A DNA stretch of 11,429 bases from Chamaesiphon sp. (GCA_026785875.1 JAJAZF010000351.1:1-11429); one strand, 5' to 3'; numbered from the stretch's first letter, positions 1 through 6,091 are shown. Notes: generated by a model not told the origin, from the letters alone. Translations and numbers: made by a program.

Positions 1-749
1 CAGAACGAACCTTCTCACAGATATTAATCGAAAAGCTCGATACTCCGTGGTCATCTCCCTGGGATTGGGAGATTATCTGGCAAGTATTTATGGTTGGCTT
101 CTTTTTTGTCGGACAGTTTCTGCTGCCAGTTTTATTTAGCGCGGTTGTCAATCCAGCTACATTAACTACTAGAGGACAAGGAGCCTATGTATTTAGTAGC
201 TATGTCTTGATGTCTGGCTTGGCAATTGGTGTATTGTATTTGTCGATTAAATCTTATTTTCCACTACCACCCGATTGGTTTAAATTTAACTGGAAATCTA
301 ATTGGCTGCTGTGGGGAATTGGGGGCTACTTGGTCGCGACACCAATCGTCATTGTGGTGTCCTTAATCAATGATAAAATTTGGCAGGGACAAGGTGGTAG
401 TAATCCACTACTGCAAATCGTCCTCGAAGGGAAAGATTCGATCGCATTGTTGCTGTTTTTTCTCACTGCGGCAGTCGCAGCCCCGCTATTTGAAGAATTC
501 TTATTTCGGGGATTTCTCCTACCTTCCTTGACCCGCTATGTGCCTACCTGGGGGGCAATCGGGATTAGTGGTTTATTGTTTGGAGTTGCCCATCTGAGCC
601 TATCAGAAATTCTGCCACTCACAACGCTGGGCATCATTCTGGGCATCGTCTATGTCCGTACTCGCAATCTCTTGGCACCGATGTTATTACATAGTCTTTG
701 GAACAGCAGTACTTTAGTTAGCTTATATATCTTGGGAAGTGGTAGCTAG
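1..749 (+). CDS. CPBP family intramembrane glutamic endopeptidase, 5'-truncated
   Basis: The 3' part of a gene that begins before the window: the frame is open from base 3, and the first ATG (90) is internal, because the 29 upstream residues include a Trp-rich stretch (TPWSSPWDWEIIWQVF) usual in cyanobacterial members. CPBP (CAAX protease/bacteriocin-processing, Abi) proteins are polytopic membrane proteases. The family motifs are all present, numbered from the ATG at 90: EE at 135-136 with R140 (EEFLFRG), F164 to H168 (FGVAH), and H201/N205 (LLHSLWN). Several hydrophobic membrane segments surround them. The conserved Glu and His residues imply an active glutamic protease; the substrate is unknown. 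The gene converges on the DUF11-like gene, with 17 bp between the stops and no clear terminator hairpin. Family assignment is confident; function beyond that is not. Confidence 0.9.
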   Translation, partial: ERTFSQILIEKLDTPWSSPWDWEIIWQVFMVGFFFVGQFLLPVLFSAVVNPATLTTRGQGAYVFSSYVLMSGLAIGVLYLSIKSYFPLPPDWFKFNWKSNWLLWGIGGYLVATPIVIVVSLINDKIWQGQGGSNPLLQIVLEGKDSIALLLFFLTAAVAAPLFEEFLFRGFLLPSLTRYVPTWGAIGISGLLFGVAHLSLSEILPLTTLGIILGIVYVRTRNLLAPMLLHSLWNSSTLVSLYILGSGS

Positions 750-766
750 TTATGAATGACCCTGCT

Positions 767-1288
767 CTATTTTACTTGCAGCTCATAAGTGGTTTTGACT
801 TGAGCATTAGTTGGCATGATGCCTGAAAACTTCCACCGCAGATAGTTATAAGCAGTCGCAGGTGCTGGTTGGGTTCCAACCAGTGGTTTAGATACAAATG
901 TTTTGCCACCATCAATACTAAATAATAATTCGGCACCATCTCCCGCAGTCGCCGAATCTTTGAGATAATTAGTTCCTTTAGGAATCGGTTGTTTCAAGAT
1001 CAGATTCTTGAGCGGACAACGACTATTATTTTTAGCAATGACGGTATATTTGATAATATCTCCAGGTTTAACAGCAGCTTTGCCAGCAATGCGTTCAAAG
1101 ATAGTTTTGTTATCTTTAATCACTTTTTTGTCCGCTGTCAGAGTGAGCGCAATCCGCTGGGAAATGGGTTGAGGATCGACGCAAGTTTTTGGTGTCTGAA
1201 GCCGAGCATCTGCGGCAAAGTGCGGGGCCATCAATGTAGTTATAATCACTCCTGTGTAACTGAAGATGACGATCGAGAACTTGGACAT
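767..1288 (-). CDS. Secreted DUF11-like domain protein
   Basis: A 173-residue protein. Residues 1-28 form a signal peptide: short basic start, hydrophobic core (IVIFSYTGVIITTLMA) and an AADA-type cleavage region. The rest (about 45-173) resembles the DUF11/conserved-repeat beta-sandwich of cell-surface proteins: a KPGDIIKYTVIAKN strand pair, then L-K-N-L with PIPKGTNYL, then LLFSIDGGKTF, then a final RWKFSGIMP...TTYELQVK strand. One such domain is present, so this is a small exported or periplasmic protein and not a large adhesin. Two cysteines remain in the mature part (C36, C91) and could form a disulfide. No Shine-Dalgarno is visible before the ATG, which is common in cyanobacteria. The gene is transcribed alone, divergent from the aminotransferase. 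Its biological role is unknown. Confidence 0.78.
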   Translation of the reverse strand: MSKFSIVIFSYTGVIITTLMAPHFAADARLQTPKTCVDPQPISQRIALTLTADKKVIKDNKTIFERIAGKAAVKPGDIIKYTVIAKNNSRCPLKNLILKQPIPKGTNYLKDSATAGDGAELLFSIDGGKTFVSKPLVGTQPAPATAYNYLRWKFSGIMPTNAQVKTTYELQVK

Positions 1289-1474
1289 GGTACTGTGTGA
1301 CTAAGCGATTAGGAGAGATATAGATTCAAGACGATCGAGTAGTAATAAAGTTGCCGAGTAACTGTCGATCCAAAGTGTAAGTTTACCAGCTCCGCTGTGG
1401 CGGTTATAAGTTTCGCTTGGCTCGAATCATGGTAATAGCCGTCGAACCTGATATTCTAGAGACACGCACTTCGC

Positions 1475-1480
1475 TATAAT
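1475..1480 (+). promoter_or_regulatory. Candidate -10 box of the aminotransferase promoter
   Basis: A perfect TATAAT lies 49 bp before the ATG at 1529. No good TTGACA-like box is found at the right spacing, so this may be a weak or activator-dependent promoter. A start of transcription near 1487 would leave only about 12 nt before the GTG at 1499 but about 42 nt before the ATG at 1529, which slightly favours the ATG start. Confidence 0.4.
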
Positions 1481-1528
1481 TAACCTTGGAAAGAGGTTGT
1501 GCCAACGATCGAACATCAATATAAGACA

Positions 1529-2713
1529 ATGACCTTAGACTGGATTAGCCCCGCAGAACGCCTCCAATCCCTACCCCAATACGTCTTTGCTCGGCTGGAA
1601 GAACTCAAAGCCAATGCCCGCAGCCAGGGGGTAGATCTGATCGACTTGGGCATGGGCAATCCAGATGGTGCTGCTCCCGCTCCAGTGATTGCCGCAGCGA
1701 AGGATGCCCTAGACGAAGCCACCAATCATGGTTATCCCCCATTTGAAGGCACCGCCAATTTTCGTGGAGCGATCGCCAAATGGTATTATCGTCGCTATGG
1801 TGTCACCCTCGACCCTAATAGTGAAGCACTACCCTTGCTTGGCTCCAAGGAAGGATTGGGACATTTAGCCCTAGCTTATATCAATCCTGGCGATACCGTT
1901 CTAGTGCCCAGTCCCGCCTATCCCGTCCACTTTCGGGGGCCAGCGATCGCGGGTGCTAAGATACATAACATTATCCTCAAACCAGAGAACGATTGGGAGA
2001 TCGATCTCAATGATATTCCTGAAGATGTTGCCCGCAAAGCTAAAATTCTCTTTTTCAACTATCCGAGCAATCCCACTGGAGCCACTGCACCGCGCTCCTT
2101 CTTTGAAGATGTCGTCGCCTTTGCCCACGAATATAAAATCTTATTAGTTCACGATCTCTGCTACGCCGAACTCGCCTTCGACGGCTACAAGCCCACCAGC
2201 CTGTTAGAAATCCCTGGAGCTAAGGAGATCGGGGTTGAGTTCCATACACTCTCCAAAACCTATAATATGGCGGGCTGGCGAGTCGGCTTCGTAGTTGGTA
2301 ATAGTCAGATTATCCAAGGACTCCGCACCCTCAAAACCAACCTCGATTACGGGATTTTTGCCGCACTCCAGACAGCCGCTCAGACAGCCCTCGAACTACC
2401 CGACGAATACGTTACCCAAGTTCAAAACCGCTATCGCGAACGCCGCGACTTTACAATCGCTGGATTAGCTAAATTGGGCTGGAAGATTAAACCTACTAAA
2501 GCTACCATGTATCTATGGATTCCTTGTCCCGTGGGTTGGAATTCTACCGACTTTGCGCTGACGGTATTGCAAAAAACAGGTGTTGTGTTCACACCTGGAA
2601 ATGCCTTTGGGATTGGGGGCGAAGGATATGTCAGAATTAGTCTAATTGCCGATCTCGACAGGTTGGGTGAAGCAATTGAACGACTTACAGCCGCTGGCAT
2701 TCGCTATGAGTAG
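1529..2713 (+). CDS. PLP-dependent class I/II aminotransferase (AlaC / LL-DAP-aminotransferase-like)
   Basis: A 394-residue fold-type I PLP aminotransferase of normal length. It closely follows the E. coli AlaC (YfdZ) pattern: IDLGMGNPDG near the N-terminus, GSKEGLGHLALAYINPGDTVLVP, then NYPSNPTG (N181), HDLCYAELAFDGY (D209 for the pyridine nitrogen, Y212), the Schiff-base lysine K243 in LSKTYNMAGWRVGF, and the carboxylate-binding arginine R369 in YVRISLI. The family moves amino groups among alanine, glutamate and 2-oxo acids; relatives act as LL-diaminopimelate aminotransferases in lysine synthesis, and substrate cannot be decided here. Start choice: the frame extends to a GTG at 1499, where AAGAGG is only 2-3 nt from the codon. 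The ATG gives MTLDWISPAERL, the usual beginning of cyanobacterial homologues, so it is preferred. A small unknown gene follows 15 bp after the stop. Confidence 0.92.
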   Translation: MTLDWISPAERLQSLPQYVFARLEELKANARSQGVDLIDLGMGNPDGAAPAPVIAAAKDALDEATNHGYPPFEGTANFRGAIAKWYYRRYGVTLDPNSEALPLLGSKEGLGHLALAYINPGDTVLVPSPAYPVHFRGPAIAGAKIHNIILKPENDWEIDLNDIPEDVARKAKILFFNYPSNPTGATAPRSFFEDVVAFAHEYKILLVHDLCYAELAFDGYKPTSLLEIPGAKEIGVEFHTLSKTYNMAGWRVGFVVGNSQIIQGLRTLKTNLDYGIFAALQTAAQTALELPDEYVTQVQNRYRERRDFTIAGLAKLGWKIKPTKATMYLWIPCPVGWNSTDFALTVLQKTGVVFTPGNAFGIGGEGYVRISLIADLDRLGEAIERLTAAGIRYE

Positions 2714-2728
2714 GAGAGTGACAAATTT

Positions 2729-3013
2729 ATGCGAGTAGACGCAATTTGGGAAAAAGAAATCAGTAACGTCTTTACCTTAATCGAGTATCCGCAAGTAGAC
2801 GATCTGCCACACTGTCTAATTATTGGTGGCGATCGATCTGGAGACGATAAGACTAAAACTCTATCAATTTTTTTCCAAACTTGGGGAATCGATCGTGAAA
2901 GTATTACCAATCTTCACTGCTCGATCGTTTTTCAAGCCGTGCTAGAAATTGGGATTGTCGATGAGATGTCGGGATTTACCTTTAAGGACGCATTAGCCTG
3001 GGCTAGCGACTAG
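2729..3013 (+). CDS. Hypothetical 94-residue protein downstream of the aminotransferase
   Basis: A small acidic soluble protein that I do not recognise. It begins MRVDAIWEKEISNVFTLIEY and ends FTFKDALAWASD; it has no signal peptide, membrane segment, metal-binding cysteine cluster or obvious enzyme motif. The hydrophobic pattern (CLIIGG; LHCSIVFQAVLEIGIV) is that of a folded alpha/beta domain. Support for a real gene: AGGAG at 2712-2716 overlaps the aminotransferase stop and lies 12 nt before this ATG, the spacer is only 15 bp, and the strand is the same, so it is probably cotranscribed. An opposite-strand reading frame here is a shadow. The function may concern the aminotransferase, but there is no direct evidence. 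Confidence 0.65.
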   Translation: MRVDAIWEKEISNVFTLIEYPQVDDLPHCLIIGGDRSGDDKTKTLSIFFQTWGIDRESITNLHCSIVFQAVLEIGIVDEMSGFTFKDALAWASD

Positions 3014-3045
3014 TTATGCTAGAAAATAGGTATGACCCTTGATTT
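3014..3045. other. Short spacer between the hypothetical gene and the inverted-repeat element
   Basis: Only a weak CTAG-TTATG-CTAG inverted repeat beginning at the stop is seen. It is not followed by a T-run and is not convincing as a terminator. The whole gene-free stretch 3014-3321 is otherwise filled by the inverted-repeat element. Confidence 0.5.
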
Positions 3046-3073
3046 CTTTATAGAACCCATTTGGGATCTTTTT
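3046..3073 (+). repeat. Left terminal inverted repeat
   Basis: Pairs with 3302-3329 with mismatches only at the 19th and 25th bases. The base just outside each end does not match, which marks the boundary. Confidence 0.8.
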
Positions 3074-3258
3074 AGGATGAATCGAGAGATAGGTATTGGT
3101 GAGGATGGGCGGGTTTGTTTGGATTTACTAGTGCTAGGCGGAAATTTTTAGCATAAACCCGCCCCTACGGTCGATCTATAAAATGTATACGGATGAATTT
3201 ATGGATCTGTAGATGGCTTTGTTTATGCTAGCTGATATCGATTTTACCGATCGATATT

Positions 3259-3283
3259 GTTGGCGTAGCCTGCCGTAGGCACA
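3259..3283 (-). repeat. Small dispersed repeat, GCCTACGGCAGGC block (copy 1)
   Basis: The core GCCTGCCGTAGGC is almost palindromic (GCCT/AGGC arms). The 25-nt unit recurs with one extra T on the opposite strand at 6092-6117. Similar tiny, independently dispersed units are known from cyanobacterial genomes (small dispersed repeats). Confidence 0.75.
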
Positions 3284-3301
3284 CGAACCCGCCCTCCCCA
3301 C

Positions 3302-3329
3302 AAACAGATCTCAAATGGGTTCTATAAAG
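3302..3329 (-). repeat. Right terminal inverted repeat, overlapping the toxin-candidate stop codon
   Basis: Reverse-complement partner of 3046-3073. Read on the minus strand, its CTTTATAG start encodes the last leucine and the TAG stop (3322-3324) of the adjoining gene. Confidence 0.8.
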
Positions 3330-3726
3330 CTTCCAAGAAAGCTTTGAGTGCAGTTTTGTACTTGTTTGCTAGCCGCTTTGAAACTAGACCACCTTGCTGA
3401 ATTTGCTCTACTATCGTTGTAGAGCAATAACCCTTGCTCGTACACTCACCTTGAACTATTAACTTATCGACATCTACCACACTGATTTCGCGAGCATATT
3501 TGTAGACGATAACTGATTCATTTTTGATGAAATCTGGTAAATCCGCACCTGGAGTAAGAATACAGGTAGTTTCAGAATTGTCTCTGCGAGTGGTGGCATT
3601 GACAAAAAGGTAACTGTCATCAGCGATCTGTGCGATCGCGATATAAAGGTGTCTGTCATTGGGCGGAGTAGTGAGTAAAAAAGCATCTCCTATATTGATG
3701 GAGATGCTAGCCATTGAGAACTCCAT
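3322..3726 (-). CDS. Putative toxin partner of the Panacea antitoxin; unknown family
   Basis: A 134-residue soluble protein, beta-rich in its first half: INIGDAFLL, RHLYIAIAQ, YLFVNATT, TCILTPG, ESVIVYKYAREI. The rest looks helical (TTIVEQIQQ; KRLANKYKTALKAFLEAL). The order GD-strand, R/H-strand, strand ending TT faintly recalls the MazF/PemK barrel, but I cannot assign a family. Cysteines are at 55, 95 and 101. The case for a toxin is context: it directly follows and overlaps a Panacea-domain gene. Start: ATG 3726 gives 20 bp of overlap, while ATG 3714 (MASISI) gives an 8-bp ATGGCTAG overlap and has GGAG six bases upstream (3721-3724). The second start seems better and would give 130 residues. 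The stop codon lies in the terminal repeat of the neighbouring element, so the original C-terminus may have been altered. Confidence 0.78.
   Translation of the reverse strand: MEFSMASISINIGDAFLLTTPPNDRHLYIAIAQIADDSYLFVNATTRRDNSETTCILTPGADLPDFIKNESVIVYKYAREISVVDVDKLIVQGECTSKGYCSTTIVEQIQQGGLVSKRLANKYKTALKAFLEAL
3677..3708 (-). terminator. Terminator-like hairpin at the antitoxin/toxin junction (possible attenuator)
   Basis: On the minus-strand transcript AGCATCTCC (3708-3700) pairs perfectly with GGAGATGCT (3690-3682) around a 9-nt loop, ATCAATATA, and the second arm runs into a U-tract (six T residues, 3682-3677). This is the layout of an intrinsic terminator. It starts at the antitoxin stop codon (TAG at 3709-3707) and lies wholly within the first codons of the toxin candidate (SISINIGDAF). 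The stem is moderate, with five G-C pairs of nine. Partial termination here would lower toxin mRNA relative to antitoxin. The structure is seen; the function is inferred. Confidence 0.5.
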
Positions 3727-4267
3727 CTAAATACAGCTCTCGGGCTGCTTCTCTTTGAATTTCTGCTATTTCCGTGTCACTTTTACCAACACTTTTGAGA
3801 ATAGATTCCACAGGGAGTGGGATAGCAGAGTTTCCCGGCACTGGTTTTTGCCACTCTGGAAAATCATGAGTCAAATCGGCAAGAACGAACCCATCATAAT
3901 GCCCACAAGATTGATAGACTTCTAAGATAATATCCTCTTCTTCTTCACAAAGATCTTCGCGTCCTGGATTACCTTTCAATGAAACTTCATAGCCGCTGCG
4001 ACTAATAAAACGCTCCCAGACAGGCAAAGCTCCATTGACTCGATCGCCTTTAATCAGATCGTAAATACTACTGAGAACAGGGCCAAACTTCATTGAAAAA
4101 TACCGATCTCCAGTTATCGGCTGCTCCATCCGCTCTAAGGCAATGCGATCGGCCAGATAAAGCAGTTTAAGCAAGCCCATGTACTGCATTGGTTTTCCAT
4201 GCAGGCTCAAAAACATTGCTGCCGCTTCAACGGCTTTTAGGGGGTGTAGCTGGTACTCAATTGACAT
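3707..4267 (-). CDS. Panacea (SocA/DUF4065) domain antitoxin
   Basis: A 186-residue protein with the Panacea domain in its N-terminal two thirds. Diagnostic stretches are KLLYLADRIALERMEQPITGD (from residue 34) and GDRYFSMKFGPVLSSIYDLIKGD (from residue 53). An acidic run (LCEEEED) near 107-112 and ADLTHDFPEWQK follow. Panacea is a promiscuous antitoxin domain that neutralises many unrelated toxins by direct binding; the related Caulobacter SocA is a proteolytic adaptor for the toxin SocB. The first in-frame start is TTG at 4273, but ATG at 4267 (MSIEYQLHPL) is preferred as the stronger codon; neither has a clear Shine-Dalgarno. The downstream gene overlaps it, which suggests translational coupling. 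The antitoxin-first order is that of a type II operon. Function as an antitoxin is from family and context, not shown directly. Confidence 0.88.
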   Translation of the reverse strand: MSIEYQLHPLKAVEAAAMFLSLHGKPMQYMGLLKLLYLADRIALERMEQPITGDRYFSMKFGPVLSSIYDLIKGDRVNGALPVWERFISRSGYEVSLKGNPGREDLCEEEEDIILEVYQSCGHYDGFVLADLTHDFPEWQKPVPGNSAIPLPVESILKSVGKSDTEIAEIQREAARELYLDGVLNG

Positions 4268-4304
4268 GCTCAAGCCGAGGTAGTCACTTTACTGATACAT
4301 AACT

Positions 4305-4310
4305 ATTATA
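4305..4310 (-). promoter_or_regulatory. Candidate -10 box of the toxin-antitoxin promoter
   Basis: The minus strand reads TATAAT, 37 bp upstream of the preferred ATG at 4267. No convincing -35 box is at 16-18 bp. The AT-rich run beside it contains ATAA-CTA-TTAT, a small inverted repeat that could be part of an autoregulatory operator. Confidence 0.4.
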
Positions 4311-4507
4311 CACTCTACCCACGATCGAGCGCACTTACATCACAGTCTCAACAGAATTACACCTTTTGGCGTAGGCTCTCAGCAAACTCGATCGGAGATT
4401 TGACGATCCATACAAACAGGGATTCCCCATTGAATGTCAACAAAATTATTTCCCTAAACTCACCCGAACGGGGACAATAGAATAACTACCCAGCCGCAAT
4501 CTTCGCA
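4311..4507. other. Divergent spacer between the toxin-antitoxin operon and trpE
   Basis: No small gene, leader peptide rich in Trp codons, or tRNA is seen. TTGGCGTAGGCT at 4366-4377 resembles one arm of the small dispersed repeat. A TAGAAT at 4478-4483 could be a -10 box for trpE, but it has no matching -35 box, so the trpE promoter is unresolved. Confidence 0.4.
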
Positions 4508-6049
4508 ATGATCTTCCCCAGTTTCGATCGATTTAGTCAGCTAGCCACTCAAGGTAACTTTATCCCCGTCTACCAAGAATGGGTCGCCGATCTCGATACC
4601 CCAGTCTCCGCATGGTATAAGGTATGTGCGGGTCAACCCTACAGCTTTTTGATGGAATCTGTCGAGGGTGGTGAAACTGTCGGACGGTATAGTTTCTTGG
4701 GCTGTAACCCGCTCTGGGTGTTGGAAAATCGCGGCGATCGCACGACCAAAACTCATCGCGATGGGAGTGTCAAGACATTTTCAGGCGATCCGTTTGAGAC
4801 GTTGACTGAGTGTCTGGCACCTTACAAACCTGTCAAACTCCCACAACTACCTGGAGGAATTGGGGGTTTATTTGGCTTCTGGGGCTATGAATTGATGAAA
4901 TGGATTGAATCTAGAGTGCCGATTCATCCAGCTACTGCCGACGACCTTCCCGATGGCTTGTGGATGCAGGTAGACAATCTGATCGTGTTCGATCGAGTCA
5001 AGCGCAAAATTTGGGCGATCGCGTATGCCGATTTGTTAGGTTGTGATGGTAATCTAGAACTTGCTTATGCTCAGGCGTGCGATCGAGTCAAAACCCTCGT
5101 CGAGAAACTGCAACAGCCGCTTGCGCCCAAGCTATTAGAATGGACTCCACCTCAACCCAGCCCCGCCCTCACCGAACTCCCCGCCGCATATACTAGCAAT
5201 ACTTCCAAAGCGGAGTTTTGCGCGAATGTGGAAACAGCGAAGGCACACATTACCGCAGGAGATGTATTCCAAGTTGTTGTTTCGCAAAAGTTATCTACTG
5301 GTTATACTGGCGATCCATTCGATCTTTATCGATCTCTCAGCCTAGTCAATCCCTCTCCGTATATGGCTTACTTCAACTTTGGGGATTGGCAGATCATTGG
5401 CTCTAGTCCTGAAGTGATGGTCAGAGCCGATCGAAATTATGATGGTACACTCAAAGCCACGCTTCGCCCACTTGCAGGTACCCGTCGGCGCGGGCTAACA
5501 CCTCAAGAAGATGACGCGCTAGCACTAGAACTCCTCGCAGATACCAAAGAAGTTGCCGAACATGTGATGTTGATCGATCTAGGACGCAACGATCTGGGGC
5601 GAGTTTGTCAGAGTGGCACAGTTGTGGTAGATAAATTAATGACGATCGAGCGGTATTCACACGTGATGCACATTGTCAGTAATGCGATCGGTCAACTCGC
5701 ACCAGATAAAACTGCCTGGGATTTGCTCAAGGCTTGTTTTCCCGCAGGTACAGTCAGCGGCGCACCAAAAATTCGCGCTCTAGAAATCATCCACAATTTA
5801 GAAGGCTGTCGGCGGGGTGCCTATTCAGGAGTGTATGGTTATTATGATTTTGAAGGTCAAATAAATACGGCAATTACGCTGCGAACGATGGTCGTCCGTC
5901 CCGATGGTGCTGGCAATCATACCGTATCTGTCCAAGCAGGTGCGGGACTGGTGGCAGATTCCGATCCAGTCACTGAGTATGAGGAAACTTTGAATAAAGC
6001 TAGAGGGCTACTAGAAGCGATTCGGTGCTTGTTAACAGTTGACAGTTGA
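4508..6049 (+). CDS. trpE: Anthranilate synthase component I
   Basis: A 513-residue enzyme of normal family length. With the TrpG glutaminase it converts chorismate and glutamine to anthranilate, the first step of tryptophan synthesis, in the cytosol. The N-terminal domain has FLMESVEGGETVGRYSFLG (47-65), which includes the tryptophan-sensing element, here LMES (48-51) where the classic motif is LLES. The chorismate-binding domain has GDVFQVVVSQ (251), RPLAGTRRRG (320), EVAEHVMLIDLGRNDLGR (348), PAGTVSGAPKIRALE (412) and RGAYSGVYGYY (436). Ala at 323 in PLAGT separates it from PabB, which carries a catalytic Lys in PIKGT. The start ATG has no strong ribosome site. No trpG or other trp gene is adjacent, as is usual in cyanobacteria. 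The last residues (VDS) and the stop are made by a tandem GTTGACA repeat. Confidence 0.95.
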   Translation: MIFPSFDRFSQLATQGNFIPVYQEWVADLDTPVSAWYKVCAGQPYSFLMESVEGGETVGRYSFLGCNPLWVLENRGDRTTKTHRDGSVKTFSGDPFETLTECLAPYKPVKLPQLPGGIGGLFGFWGYELMKWIESRVPIHPATADDLPDGLWMQVDNLIVFDRVKRKIWAIAYADLLGCDGNLELAYAQACDRVKTLVEKLQQPLAPKLLEWTPPQPSPALTELPAAYTSNTSKAEFCANVETAKAHITAGDVFQVVVSQKLSTGYTGDPFDLYRSLSLVNPSPYMAYFNFGDWQIIGSSPEVMVRADRNYDGTLKATLRPLAGTRRRGLTPQEDDALALELLADTKEVAEHVMLIDLGRNDLGRVCQSGTVVVDKLMTIERYSHVMHIVSNAIGQLAPDKTAWDLLKACFPAGTVSGAPKIRALEIIHNLEGCRRGAYSGVYGYYDFEGQINTAITLRTMVVRPDGAGNHTVSVQAGAGLVADSDPVTEYEETLNKARGLLEAIRCLLTVDS

Positions 6050-6063
6050 CAGTTGACAGTTGC
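6031..6063 (+). repeat. Tandem heptamer array (GTTGACA)n across the trpE stop
   Basis: One degenerate unit (GTTAACA, 6031-6037), three perfect GTTGACA units (6038-6058) and a partial GTTGC follow one another. The trpE stop TGA (6047-6049) is inside. Short tandemly repeated heptanucleotides of this kind are a known feature of cyanobacterial genomes. Each perfect unit holds TTGACA, a -35-like hexamer. Confidence 0.85.
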
Positions 6064-6091
6064 AGATGGAATCCTTGCCGAGGTCTCCGTC

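Larger units (their letters stand above)
3046..3329. mobile_element. MITE-like non-coding element with 28-bp terminal inverted repeats
   Basis: Bases 3046-3073 and the reverse complement of 3302-3329 agree at 26 of 28 positions (both start CTTTATAGAACCCATTTG). The 284-bp unit has no plausible gene. Inside are three copies of a GGGCGGGTT motif: plus at 3107-3116, and minus at 3155-3164 and about 3286-3294. The first two form a perfect 10-bp stem with a 38-nt loop. A GCCTGCCGTAGGC block lies at 3259-3283. This architecture is that of a miniature inverted-repeat element. No clear target duplication is seen; if the true ends are at TATAGAACCC, a TA duplication of the IS630/Tc1 type is possible, but that is inference. 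The right terminal repeat overlaps the last codons and the stop of the minus-strand gene. Confidence 0.72.

Noticed and set aside
989..1300. Plus-strand reading frame of about 100 codons opposite the DUF11-like gene
   Set aside because: It has no coherent domain pattern, while the minus-strand frame has a signal peptide and a recognisable domain; it is an antisense shadow.
3155..3170. Riboswitch or structured RNA in the 3014-3321 spacer
   Set aside because: The stems found are explained by inverted repeats of the mobile-type element; no known riboswitch core was recognised.
4268..4273. TTG start for the Panacea gene
   Set aside because: An ATG lies two codons downstream and no ribosome site favours the TTG.
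4311..4507. Tryptophan leader-peptide attenuator before trpE
   Set aside because: No small frame with Trp codons and no terminator hairpin was found; the CCCGAACGGG palindrome has too small a loop.
6031..6063. CRISPR-like or phage attachment site
   Set aside because: Units are 7 nt and directly adjacent without spacers; this is a simple tandem repeat.
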